A stretch of DNA of 64,000 nt from Methylomonas sp. UP202. Its GTDB lineage: Bacteria > Pseudomonadota > Gammaproteobacteria > Methylococcales > Methylomonadaceae. Below the pieces are notes generated by a model that worked only from the letters and a program-made list of their open reading frames with translations, had not been told where the DNA came from and did no database searches. The position numbers and the translations under genes are program-made. Location of the stretch: the NCBI RefSeq assembly GCF_029910655.1, contig NZ_CP123897.1, positions 3,151,547 to 3,215,546 of the forward strand, written 5' to 3'. Every line of letters begins with the position of its first letter. Position 1 is the first letter of the stretch. Positions 35,756 through 45,249 of the stretch are shown here, piece after piece.

Positions 35756-35849
35756 GTCGATCTCCCATGGATTGAACACTGTCCGCCCGACTGGACGGAC
35801 CACCGGGTTATCGGCCGAGCCGGCGAAAGCTTGAGCGTAAAATCAGCGC

Positions 35850-36818
35850 TCAGCGCAGCGAACCCGCGCCCTGCGCCGCTGGCTCGGCCGGACCGAACAA
35901 CGACCCTCCGCCTCGACCGGCCACATCAACCCATAAATGCGGCAGATTCAGCTGCTCCAACCACTCGACGCCGTCGCCTTCCTTCAGCATCGCGATCGTC
36001 GAAGCGCTACCGGCCACCACGCAAAAATCGCCGACCACCGTCACCGCCGCCAAATGCCGTACCGGCCAGCCGGTCTTCGGGTTCAAAATATGCCCGTACC
36101 GCACCTGGTCGATGACCATGCAGCGCTCGTAATCGCCGCTGCTGGCCACCGCGCCCTCGTACAAGTTCAAGGTATCCAGCAAGCCGCCCCGCCGGCGCGG
36201 ATCGCGAATACCCACCCGCCAGGGACTGCCGTCGCCGCGCGGACCGATCACCCGAATATCGCCGCCCAAATTCACGACCCCGCGCTGAACCCCGTGCTTG
36301 CGGCAGATCGTCGCCGCGCAATCGGCGGCGTATTCCTTGACGACGCCGCCGAAATCGATTTCCATGCCGGCGACCGAAAACGTCAATTCCGGCCGGCGCC
36401 AGCACAGCCGGTGCCAGCCCACCTTCTCCAGCAACGCCGCCAGCATGGCCGGCTCGGGCAAACGGCCGGCATCGAATTTCCAGGCCCGGCGCAAAATTCC
36501 GGAGGTCACGTCGAACAAGCCCTCGCTTTGCTCGTAGCAGGTCAGCGCATAATCCAGCAAGCTGGCGGTTTCGTCGTCCACCGCGATCGAACCGCCAAGC
36601 GCCGCAGTCCGGTTGATCTCCGATAAAAAACTATCGTCCCGGTAACGGGAATAGCGTGCCTCCAGGCGCCGCACATCCGCGATCGCCGCATCCGCCGCCG
36701 CGCCGGCCGCCGCCGCGCTGCTCGCGAACAATTGAATTTCGCACGGCGTTCCCATCGCTTGGAATTCGCGGCGGTAAAACGTTAACGGACGGCGTTTGCT
36801 GGGTTTTTTCGGTTTCAT
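35850..36818 (-). CDS. apbE: FAD:protein FMN transferase (ApbE-like)
   Basis: ApbE enzymes attach FMN covalently to threonines of target flavoproteins such as RnfG/NqrC-type subunits. The 322 residues contain MGTPCEIQLF, EARYSRYRDDSFLSEIN, DFGGVVKEYAAD and NLGGDIRVIG, all family blocks; HILNPKTGWPV is near the C-terminus. There is no lipobox or signal peptide, so it should be cytoplasmic. The next gene downstream on the same strand is a separate short protein. Confidence 0.92.
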   Translation of the reverse strand: MKPKKPSKRRPLTFYRREFQAMGTPCEIQLFASSAAAAGAAADAAIADVRRLEARYSRYRDDSFLSEINRTAALGGSIAVDDETASLLDYALTCYEQSEGLFDVTSGILRRAWKFDAGRLPEPAMLAALLEKVGWHRLCWRRPELTFSVAGMEIDFGGVVKEYAADCAATICRKHGVQRGVVNLGGDIRVIGPRGDGSPWRVGIRDPRRRGGLLDTLNLYEGAVASSGDYERCMVIDQVRYGHILNPKTGWPVRHLAAVTVVGDFCVVAGSASTIAMLKEGDGVEWLEQLNLPHLWVDVAGRGGGSLFGPAEPAAQGAGSLR

Positions 36819-36922
36819 GGCGGGTTAATGCGAAACGAATGGCGATGGTCGACGGCCGGTCGGGTGTTTCCTAGGGCATAAAAGCTTAGTGTAACCCGAC
36901 TATCGCCGATCCCCACCCTCGC

Positions 36923-37468
36923 CTACAAGCTGGCCGGCTCGGCCAGCAATTGCTTGAGGACGCCTTGCAATTCGTCCACCTCGCCGGACCGGAAACCCTT
37001 ATGGATGTAGCGCAGCTTGCCCTGGCGGTCGATCAAAAACGACGACGGCATGGCCTCCACCGCAAAGTCCTTGGCGCACTGCCTGCTCGCATCGGCGGCC
37101 ACCGCGAAACCGGGGCGGACCTTGGTCAAAAACGCCTGGGCATCGGCGGCGGCGTCGTCCAGATTGACCGCGACCACTTGCAAGCCCTGGGCGCCGTGTT
37201 GGCGCTGCAACTCGTTCATAAACGGAAACGATTGCATGCACGGCCCGCACCAGGACGCCCAAAAATCGACATACACGACTTGATTCTTGAACTGTTGCAA
37301 GTGCAAGGCCTTGCCGTCCGCCATGCCCTGTAACGCGCAAGCCGGCGCGGCCCGATCGACCGCCGCCGCGTCGGCTTGCGCGGCCGTCATCCCCAAACCG
37401 AACGCCAGCGCCCAGGCCGCCGGCCGGTGCTTAAACCACATCAAATCCTTTAGCAATGCATTGCTCAT
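36923..37468 (-). CDS. TlpA/ResA-like periplasmic thioredoxin
   Basis: The 181-residue protein has an N-terminal signal segment (WALAFGLGMTAAQADA) and a thioredoxin fold with the active site FWASWCGPCMQSFP and the cis-proline region MPSSFLID. Such proteins reduce apocytochromes or other periplasmic targets. The start MSNALLK at 37468 has GGGAGAG upstream. It precedes apbE with a 104-base gap; a functional link is not established. Confidence 0.88.
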   Translation of the reverse strand: MSNALLKDLMWFKHRPAAWALAFGLGMTAAQADAAAVDRAAPACALQGMADGKALHLQQFKNQVVYVDFWASWCGPCMQSFPFMNELQRQHGAQGLQVVAVNLDDAAADAQAFLTKVRPGFAVAADASRQCAKDFAVEAMPSSFLIDRQGKLRYIHKGFRSGEVDELQGVLKQLLAEPASL

Positions 37469-38180
37469 CGTCAAACTCTCCCAACACAAAAATGCGTCGG
37501 CCAACGGCCGACCGTTAAAAAATCCGCCCGCGCCCGGCGCCCGGTGCCCATCCGGTCCGGAACATCGGACGGAGGAATTTAAGCCCCCGCCCTAGCCCCG
37601 TCTAAGGCACGCCGGCCTGGGCTTAGCCAAACTCAACCCGAACGGAATACCGGTGATCGATAGGACCGGATTTAAACAGAAGCCCGGTATGACGGCGCCA
37701 AACCGGCCAACCGCGAAACGGCCGGTTGGTCCGATGCCGCGATCGCCTACCAGCGTTCCGTCAGTTTTTACCCCGGCGATACTCGGCGTCGAGTCTTTTT
37801 GTCCGACGTCGAACCAACGATACCCGGCGCCGAGCCGGCGATACCCGGTTTTGCCCGGCGTCAGCCTGACCGACCTCAACTGGCCGGCGCCGGCTTAGCG
37901 CTGGAACCGCCGGGAAAACGGGTCCGCAAATCATCGAACAAGGTTTGGGCATTCGGCCGGCCGCGCTTGGTCACTTCGCGCTCGCTATGCTAGTAGGCCA
38001 AAGATGAACCCGGCCCGATTGATCGCGGGCATTCGGTTCGGGCCGGGCGAAGACTATTTTTCAATTGCCGCCCCCGCTTCATCGTCGCGTCACAAACACG
38101 CTTTAGGCTGCCGCATGCCGTCCCTTCATCGCGATGGCGCAACCCTACCCTTGATGCATTCGAATTTGGAGCGATCGTCC
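37469..38180. other. Non-coding stretch with degenerate short repeats
   Basis: Over these 712 bases I find no convincing gene. Between about 37780 and 37870 the motif CGGCGATACCCGG and close variants recur several times in both contexts CGGCGTCGAG and CGGCGCCGAG. Near 37620-37640 the sequence gives the spurious peptide FGLSLAKP, typical of a dispersed intergenic repeat. The last part should contain the phosphoesterase promoter. Confidence 0.5.
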
Positions 38181-39980
38181 ATGCAAACCACGAAATTCCA
38201 CACTCTCTATCCGCTGACGACGGCTATCGCGTCGGCGTTAATGCTTAGCGCCCCGGCGCAAGCGCAAGACGAACATAAAACCGCCACGCCGATCAAACAC
38301 GTGATCGTCATCGTTGGCGAAAACCACACCTTCGACAACCTGTTCGGCGCCTACCAACCCAAACGCGGCCAACATATCGACAACCTGCTCAGCAAAGGCA
38401 TCATCACCGCCGACGGCGAACCCGGCCCCCGCTTCGATCTGGCCAAGCAACGGGTCGGCAGCGCCACCGACCGCTACCGGGTCGTCACCGAATCCATCGG
38501 CGATTACGACCTCGGCCTACCGCAACCCTACACCACCTACGCCATCGGCCAAACCGCCGGCATCTTGGATAACCGCTTTCCCAGCAACCTGCCCAACGGC
38601 CCCTATCAAATCAGCAAATACGCGCCTTACAACGAATACACCGGCGACCCGGTGCATCGGTTCTTTCAAATGTGGCAAGACCTGGACGGCGGCAAACACG
38701 ACAAATTCGTATGGGTCGAAGAAAGCATCGGTACCGGCTCCGACGGCAAACCCTACCCGGCGGGCGGCTTCAATCCGATGGAAGGCGCCATTTCGATGGG
38801 CTTTTACAATATGAATACCGGCGACGCGCCGATCTTCAAAGCCCTCGCCGACACCTACGCCATCAGCGACAACTACCATCAATCGGTCCAGGGCGGTACC
38901 GGCGCCAATTTCCTGGCCCTGGTGACCGGCCACGCGGCCTATTTCACCCATCCGACCAAGCTCGACGGCAGTGCCGCCAAACCTTGGGCCAACCAAATCG
39001 AAAACCCCAATCCGGTGGCCGGCAGCAACAACTACTACACCCAGGACGGTTACGGCGGCGGCTCCTACGTCAATTGCGCCGATTCGGCCCAACCGGGCGT
39101 CGCGGCCGTCAACGCCGAGCTGATCCGCCAAGGCCTGCGCAAAAACAATTGCGAAAAAGACCATTACTATCTGGTCAACAACTACAACTTGTATTGGAAC
39201 CAAACCAGCGCCAGCCCCCGCTCGCTCGGCGCCGACCAATTCACGCTGCCGCCGCAAAGCCTGCGTACCATTGCCGACGTACTGACCGCTCATAACGTCT
39301 CCTGGAAATATTACAGTGCCGACCGGGGCGACGACGCCACCACCTTTGCCGGCGGCGTCAACGGCATACCGTTGCTGTTCCACGCCTACTGCGGCATCTG
39401 CGACCCGCTGACCGGATTCAGCAGCATCATGAAAAACCCGGCGGAAGAAGCCAAGCTGCAAAACTACTCCGCCTTCCTGACCGACGTTGCCAACGGCACC
39501 TTGCCGGCGGTGTCTTACGTACGCCCCTTCGAAGCCCTGGCCGGCCATCCCGCCGACTCCACCGCCGATCAATACGAAATGTTCTTGCAAGACCTGATCG
39601 CTCAAGTCAAGAGCAACCCGGCGCTGTGGGCATCCACCGCCATCGTCGTCACCACCGACGAAGGCGGCGGCTATTACGACTCCGGCTATGTGCAAGCCGT
39701 CGATTTCTTCGGCGACGGCACCCGGATTCCGCTACTGGTGGTATCGCCCTACGCCAAGAAAGGCCACGTCGACCATACCTACAACGATCATGCGTCGATC
39801 TTGAAATTCATCGAACGCAACTGGCACTTGCCGACGATTTCGCCGCGTAGCCGCGACAATCTGCCCAATCCGCTGGCGCGCGCCGAAAACCCTTACCGGC
39901 CCGTGAACGGCCCGGCGATCGGCGACTTGATGACGCTGTTCGACTTCGACCGGGACGACCGCCACCACGACCGCGACTAG
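38181..39980 (+). CDS. Exported phosphoesterase (phospholipase C / acid phosphatase family)
   Basis: The 599-residue protein belongs to the PF04185-type phosphoesterases. The mature N-terminus has IKHVIVIVGENHTFDNLFGAY with the metal-binding Glu and Asn and the nucleophile Thr. DEGGGYYDS and VSPYAKKGHVDHTYNDHAS near the C-terminus give the second metal site. A Sec signal peptide ends near APAQAQ when started at ATG 38181, preceded by GGAG; the frame is open 59 codons upstream without such features. Relatives cleave phospholipids or phosphate esters. No adjacent gene explains its substrate. Confidence 0.88.
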   Translation: MQTTKFHTLYPLTTAIASALMLSAPAQAQDEHKTATPIKHVIVIVGENHTFDNLFGAYQPKRGQHIDNLLSKGIITADGEPGPRFDLAKQRVGSATDRYRVVTESIGDYDLGLPQPYTTYAIGQTAGILDNRFPSNLPNGPYQISKYAPYNEYTGDPVHRFFQMWQDLDGGKHDKFVWVEESIGTGSDGKPYPAGGFNPMEGAISMGFYNMNTGDAPIFKALADTYAISDNYHQSVQGGTGANFLALVTGHAAYFTHPTKLDGSAAKPWANQIENPNPVAGSNNYYTQDGYGGGSYVNCADSAQPGVAAVNAELIRQGLRKNNCEKDHYYLVNNYNLYWNQTSASPRSLGADQFTLPPQSLRTIADVLTAHNVSWKYYSADRGDDATTFAGGVNGIPLLFHAYCGICDPLTGFSSIMKNPAEEAKLQNYSAFLTDVANGTLPAVSYVRPFEALAGHPADSTADQYEMFLQDLIAQVKSNPALWASTAIVVTTDEGGGYYDSGYVQAVDFFGDGTRIPLLVVSPYAKKGHVDHTYNDHASILKFIERNWHLPTISPRSRDNLPNPLARAENPYRPVNGPAIGDLMTLFDFDRDDRHHDRD

Positions 39981-40656
39981 CTTAGAAACCGCAGGCCCGC
40001 ACGCCCCTTCGACTCCGCTCAGGTAGCGTGCGGACCTAACCGTTCCCTGAGCGAAGGCGAAGGGAACCCAACCAACCGCCCAGAGCGAAGCCGACATTCC
40101 GGATCAAAGCCGTCAGCCCAAATACATAGAAAATACATTGATTTGTACATCCTAGCCCGAATGCCTTGCTGACATCCGTCTAAACCTGCAACTCCAGGTC
40201 GCGGTCGAGCCGGCAGCCATTGACGTTGGGGTACAAGGGCCGCGTAGTTGCGGGGTCCATCTTGGGAACCTCTATTGCCCGCGTGGATAGGACGATGGGG
40301 CTACCGTGGTTACCAACGCCGTGAAGTAAAAAGCTCACCATCAAAGTAAGCCGGCGGCTAGAAAGAGTCTACCCGCTCTGGCTGAGGCGGAACCACGGTA
40401 ACCCGCCGGCTGCGTTGAGCCGAATTAACCCGCCGGCTGAGCGGAGTCGAAGCCAGCAGTCTCGCTGAGATTCCACTACAGTGGTCGGAGCGGAACGAGG
40501 CCCGCGACATGCAAACCCGGTGGCTAAGTCAAGGCAAACTATCTTCGAGAGCCGGTCGCGACGCCGAAGCACACCGCCAGCTTGGAGGAAAGGACAATGA
40601 TCGGTGCTGTCGGCGCTCCGATGACGGCGCGCCGAACAAGGTCAAACCGACAGCGG
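39981..40656. other. Long intergenic region with dispersed-repeat remnants
   Basis: No supportable gene is seen. At 40000-40060 CCTTCGACTCCGCTCAGG and its near-inverse CCTGAGCGAAGGCGAAGGG form a common palindromic intergenic repeat. A second variant (GGCTGAGCGGAGTCGAAGCC) lies near 40435-40455. Between 40190 and 40370 the sequence looks structured (for example GCCGTGAAGTAAAAAGCTC), loosely like the right end of an IS200/IS605-type element, but no transposase remains. Confidence 0.4.
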
Positions 40657-40684
40657 CCCCAACCGGCGCCGCTGCCGGTTGGGG
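40657..40684. repeat. 11-bp inverted repeat directly after the RTX gene
   Basis: CCCCAACCGGC at 40657-40667 is inverted at 40674-40684 around a six-base loop. It lies one base beyond the stop of the RTX-type gene. It could act as a terminator or mRNA-stabilising hairpin, though no T-tract follows. Confidence 0.6.
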
Positions 40685-40685
40685 T

Positions 40686-41645
40686 TTAGCTATGCTCGCA
40701 TTCCAGCTCGGTTTCGCCGTTCTTTTTGGTGGTCAGCACGCAAGCCTGATTGGCGCCGTGCTCGTGTACGTCCTGCTCCGGGCCATGCTCGCATTCCTGC
40801 TCGACTTCGCCGTTAGCTTCGGTTTTCAGCACGCACGTGTCGGCGCCCTTGCCACTGTCCAAGTTAACGTCGTCGGTGTCGTAACTCACGGTATCCTTGC
40901 CGTTGCCGCCAAGCAGATTGTCTTCGTTCAGACCGCCGTCGAGGCTGTCCTTGCCGTTTTGACCGTATAGATTATCGCTGCCGGGGCCGCCATTCAGGTC
41001 GTCGTTGCCGTTGCCGCCCCACAAGCTATCGTCGCCGCTGGTGCCGGCATCCACGCTGGTGTCGTCGTCGGTGTCTGACGCATCGTCGTCGACGCCGTCC
41101 TTGTTGCGATCGCGCAGGTTGTTGTCTTCGCCGTACAGGCCGTCGTTGCCGTTATCGCCGTTTAACGTATCCCGGCCGGCATTGCCTTGCAGGGTGTCGT
41201 TGCCGTTACTGCCGCTCAGGCTGTCATCCCCGGATCCGCCGTTGAGTTGGTCGTTACCGTTACCGCCGCTCAGCGTGTCGTTACCGTCTCCGCCCCACAA
41301 GCTGTCATGCCCGTTACCGCCGATCAGGTTGTCGTTACCGGTGCCGCCATCCAATTGATCGTTACCGTGATTGCCTTTCAGCGTGTCGTCTCCGCCGCCG
41401 CCGCAGATCAAGTCGTTACCCTTGCCGCCGTCGATGATGTCGTTAGCGGCGGTACCCATGATGACGTCGTCGCCCTTGGTGCCCATCACGACTTCTTTAC
41501 CTTGTTTGTCGATTTTTTTGATCGCGGTTTCGGCATGAATGGTCACCGTGGCGCCCAAACAGGTGTCTTCGGCGCCGGCGGTTTGCATGAATGCGGCGGC
41601 GATGGTCAGGCCGAGTAAGGTTTTAGCGAATGTAATTTGACTCAT
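40686..41645 (-). CDS. Sec-exported RTX-repeat calcium-binding protein with Cys/His tail
   Basis: The 319-residue protein has a classical Sec signal peptide (ending TAGAED), unlike type I secreted RTX proteins. About fourteen GGxGNDxLxG nonapeptides (residues 57-250) should form a calcium-loaded beta-roll, interrupted by an acidic linker (RDRNKDGVDDDASDTDDD). The last 65 residues hold two copies of CVL-T-x5-E-x-ECEH separated by a His-containing spacer, giving four cysteines and several histidines. The protein is probably periplasmic or surface-exposed. The function is unknown; calcium or metal storage is a guess. Confidence 0.85.
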   Translation of the reverse strand: MSQITFAKTLLGLTIAAAFMQTAGAEDTCLGATVTIHAETAIKKIDKQGKEVVMGTKGDDVIMGTAANDIIDGGKGNDLICGGGGDDTLKGNHGNDQLDGGTGNDNLIGGNGHDSLWGGDGNDTLSGGNGNDQLNGGSGDDSLSGSNGNDTLQGNAGRDTLNGDNGNDGLYGEDNNLRDRNKDGVDDDASDTDDDTSVDAGTSGDDSLWGGNGNDDLNGGPGSDNLYGQNGKDSLDGGLNEDNLLGGNGKDTVSYDTDDVNLDSGKGADTCVLKTEANGEVEQECEHGPEQDVHEHGANQACVLTTKKNGETELECEHS

Positions 41646-42113
41646 GATATTTCCTGGATAAATTAAGTTTTATACGCGGATCGAATGCTTCGCCGCACAT
41701 TCGATCGACCGGATTGCGCCGAACCGGCATCAACGCCGAAACGTCGGCCGTCGATCGCAATCGTTTATGAATACCGGAACCAGTAGTGAAAGTTCAATCG
41801 GGGGTGATGTCGCATCGAAACTGGAACGGGATGTTTCGGTCGATGCGGCTACGACGCGACTGGAGCCGCTCCGACGGCAAGGGTTCTAGCGGATCGAACG
41901 CAAGTCCTGAATTCTACTTTGTCAGCTTACTCAATAAGCATCGTCATTCCGGCATGGATGGCCTGGCCCGTTAGAGCACGGAGCGAATTCAGACGTCATA
42001 GACGGATTTAAGCCATACCATCCGTGGTACTGGATGCCCGCGTCCCGGCGGGCATGACGGTCCTAAACAAATCCGACAAAGTAGAATAAAACGGCGTCAG
42101 GATTTGCCCATCC
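41646..42113. other. Intergenic region with dispersed repeats
   Basis: No gene is supported. The left part is the RTX upstream region. The segment 41940-42060 contains ATTCCGGCATGGATGGCC and GGATGCCCGCGTCCCGGCG, members of the GGAAT/CCGGCATGG class of dispersed repeats that also occur near 50640. It is enclosed by a 13-bp inverted repeat. Confidence 0.5.
41911..42087. mobile_element. MITE-like element with 13-bp terminal inverted repeats
   Basis: ATTCTACTTTGTC at 41911-41923 is perfectly inverted at 42075-42087. The 177-base interval has no coding capacity and encloses palindromic repeat pieces. I see no clear target-site duplication, so mobile origin is a suggestion. Confidence 0.4.
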
Positions 42114-43061
42114 TCAAGCGCCGAACAAGGCCGAGCTTAAATAGCGTTCGCCGGAATCCGGCAGCATGACGACGAAGCTTAGTCCGGCGTAATCGGGCAA
42201 CGCGGCCAAGCGCATCGTCACGGCCAACGCGGCGCCGCTGGACAAGCCGGCCAGTATTCCCTCTTCCTTGGCCAAACGACGGGCGTATTCGACGGCCTCG
42301 GTTTCGCTGGCGGTTTCGATTCGATCGATCAGGTCCAGGTCGAGTATCGCCGGCACGAAGCCGGCACCTATGCCTTGAATGCCGTGGGCACCGGGCTGTA
42401 AGACCTGTCCGGCGCGGGTTTGGCTCAGCACCGGGCTGGCGGCCGGTTCCACCGCCACGGTTTCGATCCGCTTGCCCTGGCGCTTTAGAAAGCGTCCGCT
42501 GCCGGTGATGGTGCCGCCGGTGCCGACCCCGGCGACGAACACATCGACCGCGCCGGCGCTGTCTTGCCAGATTTCCGGGCCGGTGGTTTGTTCGTGTATC
42601 GCCGGATTGGCCGGATTTTTAAATTGCTCCAGCAGCAAATAGCGATCGGGATCGGCCGCGGCCAGCCGTTCAGCCGCTTCTACCGCGCCGCGCATGCCCA
42701 GTCTGCCGTCGGTCAACAACAGTTTGGCACCGTAGGCGCCCAGCAACACCCGGCGTTCGCGGCTCATCGTATCCGGCATCGTCAGCGTGATCGGAATGCC
42801 GCGCGCGGCGGCCACTGCCGCCAATGCGATGCCGGAATTGCCGCTGGTGGCTTCGATCAAGGTCACGCCGGGCTTGAGCAAGCCCTGCCGTTCGGCGGCC
42901 CAAACCATCGCCGCGCCGACCCGGCATTTCACCGAATAGGCCGGATTGCGGCTTTCGATTTTGGCGAAGATCGTCGCCGGCAGCTCGCGGCCGATCCGAT
43001 TCAGCCGGACCAGCGGCGTGCGGCCTATCGAAGCGGAATTGTCGGTAAACCAGTTAGCCAT
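42114..43061 (-). CDS. cysK: Cysteine synthase (O-acetylserine sulfhydrylase)
   Basis: This PLP enzyme makes cysteine from O-acetylserine and sulfide. The lysine region NPAYSVKCR, the substrate loop [12 protein letters not shown], the phosphate loop [10 protein letters not shown] and the CysK-type block [15 protein letters not shown] are present. I start at [13 protein letters not shown] (43061), which aligns with family N-termini and has GGGGAC upstream; ATG 43073 is the alternative. The product has 315 residues. A terminator separates it from the EAL gene, so it has its own promoter. Confidence 0.95.
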   Translation of the reverse strand: MANWFTDNSASIGRTPLVRLNRIGRELPATIFAKIESRNPAYSVKCRVGAAMVWAAERQGLLKPGVTLIEATSGNSGIALAAVAAARGIPITLTMPDTMSRERRVLLGAYGAKLLLTDGRLGMRGAVEAAERLAAADPDRYLLLEQFKNPANPAIHEQTTGPEIWQDSAGAVDVFVAGVGTGGTITGSGRFLKRQGKRIETVAVEPAASPVLSQTRAGQVLQPGAHGIQGIGAGFVPAILDLDLIDRIETASETEAVEYARRLAKEEGILAGLSSGAALAVTMRLAALPDYAGLSFVVMLPDSGERYLSSALFGA

Positions 43062-43090
43062 ATCGGTCCCCATCAGGGCTGACGCAATGC

Positions 43091-43115
43091 AAAAAAAAGC
43101 CGCCTTGACGGCGGC
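43091..43115 (-). terminator. Rho-independent terminator between the EAL gene and cysK
   Basis: On the minus strand GCCGCC-GTCAA-GGCGGC is followed by eight T. It lies after the EAL stop and before the cysK start, ending the sulfate-uptake transcript. Confidence 0.9.
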
Positions 43116-43182
43116 GCGAGCAAGATGCCACGAGAAAGAACATCACCATGAAACAGTATGGCAGCGCATCGCGGGTTCCGCC

Positions 43183-44085
43183 TTACATGCCGTATTGGGC
43201 GGAGACGCTGAAACTGCCGAAATGATGCGGCGCGCCCGGCATCAACGGGTTTTCCCGGCGCGCCGCCTTGACTTGGTGCCAGGCGGCGGCCGGCGCGGGC
43301 CGGCCCAAATAATAACCTTGCAACAATTTGCCGCCGGCATCCAGCGCGATGTCGAGCTGGATTTCGTTTTCGATGCCTTCGATGACCGGCTGAGCGCCCA
43401 AGGCCTGGACCACCTCGATCAACTTCGGCAACACCCGGCGGATTTTACCGCCGCGCTCGGCTTCCCGAATGATGCCGGCGTCGAATTTGACGTAATCCGG
43501 TGCCAAATGCCAGAGCCGGTCCAGGTTGGAGTGGCGGCTGCCGAAGTGGTCGATGGCGATCTTGAAACCACGGTCGCGATAATTGTCCACCGCTTCGGCC
43601 AAGGCCCGATCGGCCTCGACCGCGTTTTCCATGATTTCCAACACCACTTGGGTGGTCGGCACCGAATGCAGATGCAGAATATGTTCGAACACCTTGCCGT
43701 GAGTATTGACGCTGACCAACAGCTTGGGATGGACGTTCAAAAACAATTGGCCGCGCTCCTCGGGCAACTCCAGATAATTGAGCATGTGCAAGGTGCGCGC
43801 CACCCGGTCCAACTTCACCAATTTATCTTGATTATCGGCCCAACCGAATGCGAAGTCCGGCGACACCGCTTCGATGCCGGTCGAAGGCCTAAGCAGGGCT
43901 TCGTATCCCAACAAGCCCTCCGAGGTCGAGGTATCGTAGATCGGTTGAAACTCGCTACGCAAGCGCAGACCGATGTAACGGCTCAGCACTTGCGCCGCTT
44001 CCACTTCCAGTTTGAATTCGTCCAGGTCCAGATATAGTACCCGTTCCAGGTCGTCCCGTATCGCTTCGATCGTGGTTTGCACCAT
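43183..44085 (-). CDS. Degenerate EAL-domain protein in the sulfate-uptake group
   Basis: The 300-residue protein is an EAL domain with a short N-terminal extension and no sensor domain. EALLR (Glu62), Asn117, Glu150, Lys200, Glu237 and QGYYLGRP are conserved. The loop-6 motif DDFGTG reads DHFGSR, so the second metal-binding Asp is His180. It may have weak or no phosphodiesterase activity and act as a cyclic-di-GMP-responsive adaptor. The start at 44085 has AGGAGGG upstream. It follows sbp by 29 bases, so it is probably co-transcribed with sulfate-uptake genes. Confidence 0.85.
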   Translation of the reverse strand: MVQTTIEAIRDDLERVLYLDLDEFKLEVEAAQVLSRYIGLRLRSEFQPIYDTSTSEGLLGYEALLRPSTGIEAVSPDFAFGWADNQDKLVKLDRVARTLHMLNYLELPEERGQLFLNVHPKLLVSVNTHGKVFEHILHLHSVPTTQVVLEIMENAVEADRALAEAVDNYRDRGFKIAIDHFGSRHSNLDRLWHLAPDYVKFDAGIIREAERGGKIRRVLPKLIEVVQALGAQPVIEGIENEIQLDIALDAGGKLLQGYYLGRPAPAAAWHQVKAARRENPLMPGAPHHFGSFSVSAQYGM

Positions 44086-44114
44086 CCCGTCACCCTCCTT
44101 CGTTTCGGCCGCGA

Positions 44115-45113
44115 TCAGCGTCCGTAAATCTTGTCGAATATGCCGTCGTCGGCGAAGTGTTTCGCTTGGTTCTCCGGCCAACCGCCCAACTGCGCGATCG
44201 TCACTAACTCCAGCGCCGGGAATTGTTTGGCGTATTTGGCCGCCACGTCCTTATCGATCGGGCGGTAGAAGTTTTTCGCGATGATTTCCTGGCCTTCCTT
44301 GCCGTACAAATATTTCAGGTATTCGGTCGCAACTTCGGTGGTGCCGTGTTTGCGGGCCACGTCTTCGACGACGGTCACCGGCGGTTCGGCCAGGATGCTG
44401 AAGCTCGGCGTGACGACTTCGTATTTGTCGGCGCCGAATTCCTTCAATACCAAATAGGCTTCGTTTTCCCAGGTAATCAACACGTCGCCAATGTCGCGCT
44501 CGGCAAAGGTGGTGGTGGAACCGCGCGCGCCGGTATCCAGTACCGAAGTGTTCTTGAACAATTTGCCGACGAAGTCCTTGGCCGCTTCTTCGCTATTGTT
44601 GTTATGTTTCAGGGCATAGGCCCAGGCCGCCATGTAATTCCAACGCGCGCCGCCGGAGGTTTTCGGATTCGGCGTGACCACGCTGAGGCCGGGCTTGATC
44701 AAGTCGCTCCAATCTTTAATATGCTGCGGATTGCCCTTGCGCACCACGAACACGATGGTCGAGGTATAGGGCGAGCTGTTGTTGGGCAATTGGCTTTGCC
44801 ACTTTTCCGGAATCAGGTTGCGGCGCGCCAATTGGTCGATGTCCGCCGAAATCGCCAGCGTGACGACGTCCGCCTCCAGACCGTCCAACACCGCCCTGGC
44901 CTGCTTGCCGCCGCCGCCGTGCGACTGGTTGACAGTCACGTTGTCGCCGGCTTTGCCTTTCCAGTATTTGGCGAAAGCTTGGTTGTATTCTTTATAGAAT
45001 TCGCGGGTCGGATCGTAGGACACGTTCAACAAGGTCACGTCCGCCGCGAAGGTCTTGCTTGCCGCCGCCGTCAATAGGGTGACGGCAATCAAACCGAATA
45101 ATCTGTTCTTCAT
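44115..45113 (-). CDS. sbp: Periplasmic sulfate-binding protein
   Basis: The protein is the substrate-binding component of a sulfate/thiosulfate ABC transporter. It has 332 residues with a signal peptide ending near [49 protein letters not shown] and [20 protein letters not shown] are hallmark Sbp/CysP blocks (the longer ones trimmed here). The permease and ATPase genes are not in the window. It lies between the porin and the EAL gene. Confidence 0.93.
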   Translation of the reverse strand: MKNRLFGLIAVTLLTAAASKTFAADVTLLNVSYDPTREFYKEYNQAFAKYWKGKAGDNVTVNQSHGGGGKQARAVLDGLEADVVTLAISADIDQLARRNLIPEKWQSQLPNNSSPYTSTIVFVVRKGNPQHIKDWSDLIKPGLSVVTPNPKTSGGARWNYMAAWAYALKHNNNSEEAAKDFVGKLFKNTSVLDTGARGSTTTFAERDIGDVLITWENEAYLVLKEFGADKYEVVTPSFSILAEPPVTVVEDVARKHGTTEVATEYLKYLYGKEGQEIIAKNFYRPIDKDVAAKYAKQFPALELVTIAQLGGWPENQAKHFADDGIFDKIYGR

Positions 45114-45249
45114 AAGTGATCTCTCAAAAGCTGTTTTGGTGAAATGGTTGCCATGTCCGCATCCGTGCGACTATCCGTGGGTCTAGCCTCAACCTAGCCC
45201 CCCGTCCTGGGAGCAGCGGAACCGGCTTCCTGCCGCAATGACGAATCCG

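Noticed and set aside
37592-37879. Possible 95-residue protein on the minus strand
   Set aside because: It contains FGLSLAKP, a typical translation of dispersed intergenic repeats, and has no ribosome site.
38517-39695. 392-codon open frame antisense to the phosphoesterase gene
   Set aside because: Val/Gly-rich shadow of a GC-rich gene without motif or start signal.
40320-40370. Right end of an IS200/IS605 element with a guide-RNA-like segment
   Set aside because: Only a short resemblance (CCGTGAAGTAA); no tnpA or tnpB remnant and no clear left end. Kept only as a low-interest observation.
41000-41480. Tandem 27-base periodicity
   Set aside because: It is explained by RTX nonapeptide codons.
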